Shown here piece by piece: positions 41,610 to 41,752 of a stretch of 41,752 nt of DNA. Each line of letters starts with the position of its first letter. The first letter of the stretch is position 1. Under the pieces are notes generated by a model that was given only the letters and a program-made list of their open reading frames with translations, searched no databases and was not told where the DNA came from. The translations under genes and the position numbers were made by a program. The DNA is from Synergistaceae bacterium (lineage in GTDB: Bacteria; Synergistota; Synergistia; Synergistales; Aminobacteriaceae), in NCBI GenBank assembly GCA_031277095.1, contig JAISLU010000061.1, positions 1-41,752 of the forward strand, written 5' to 3'.

Positions 41610-41752
41610 TCAAGCAATGTTTTTCATCTTCGTCTCATGCAACGCATAGATTTTCAACTCCAAGTATTTCTCGTCTCGTAGCCCATACGCTCGCCGTTGC
41701 ATCACTCGTATCTTCGCATTTGTCCCTTCTAATGCTGCTGTCGTTATTTGCG
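41610..41752 (-). mobile_element. 3' end of an ISL3-like transposase, running off the window
   Basis: The last 46 residues of a protein are visible, including ALEGTNAKIRVMQRRAYG followed by LRDEKYLELKIYAL. This pattern is the C-terminal end of ISL3-family DDE transposases, with the third catalytic acid (Glu) in LEGTNAKI and the typical KRRAYG motif. The TGA is at 41610. The 5' part and the left end of the element lie beyond 41752, and I could not identify the right terminal repeat. Confidence 0.75.

Overview
The window looks like chromosomal DNA of a Gram-negative anaerobe, most likely a member of the Synergistota. The best marker is at the C-terminus of the secreted dipeptidase at 33448-35250: an SGCDAG motif, a hydrophobic stretch and a short basic tail, the layout of the Synergist-CTERM sorting signal. 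Kdo and heptose genes (kdsA, kdsD, a GT9 transferase) imply an outer membrane with lipopolysaccharide or lipooligosaccharide. A TRAP carrier, malic enzyme and amino-acid enzymes fit an organic-acid or amino-acid fermenter. Base composition is GC-rich except for a clearly AT-rich methyltransferase gene at 10989-11909. The phylum is an inference; no genus is claimed.

Layout. 1-4835 (minus strand): an ilvD-dctP-dctQ-dctM cluster, then tRNA-Ser(UGA) with its own promoter and terminator. 5115-7204 (plus): sirtuin deacylase, a small metal-binding HMA protein and malic enzyme, closed by a strong terminator. 7324-10185: a dCMP-deaminase-like gene divergent from a polysaccharide deacetylase overlapping uvrC. 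10275-12095: a sugar-phosphate transferase, an AT-rich FkbM methyltransferase, a 77-bp duplicated scrap of the transferase gene and a MITE-like element, which abuts cinA. 12100-17114 (minus): cinA, an Ig-domain lipoprotein and a MATE transporter. 17415-23723 (plus): a surface-glycan block of kdsA, kdsD, GT8, GT4 and GT9 transferases with a coiled-coil nuclease-fold protein among them. 23797-25869 (minus): rarA and a HAD phosphatase. 26123-35250: signalling, with a FIST sensor and hybrid kinase (plus) facing a large Cache-PAS hybrid kinase and the dipeptidase (minus). 35486-39715 (minus): an unknown small gene, topA and trmFO. 40048-41752: an aminotransferase, a small gene remnant and the 3' end of an ISL3-like transposase.

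The most striking pattern is repeat-driven. Short tandem arrays, often with a 15-bp (five-codon) period, sit in many intergenic gaps and also inside genes at tolerant places: the DctP N-terminus, TopA N-terminus, a TrmFO loop, the RarA C-terminus and the heptosyltransferase tail. There are also a 100-bp repeat present twice (97/100 identical), a small palindrome present twice, a MITE-like element, and a 77-bp duplication flanking a probable transferred gene. Two glycan genes lack any standard start codon, and UvrC lacks its usual central segment. I found no CRISPR array, prophage or recognisable new defence system.
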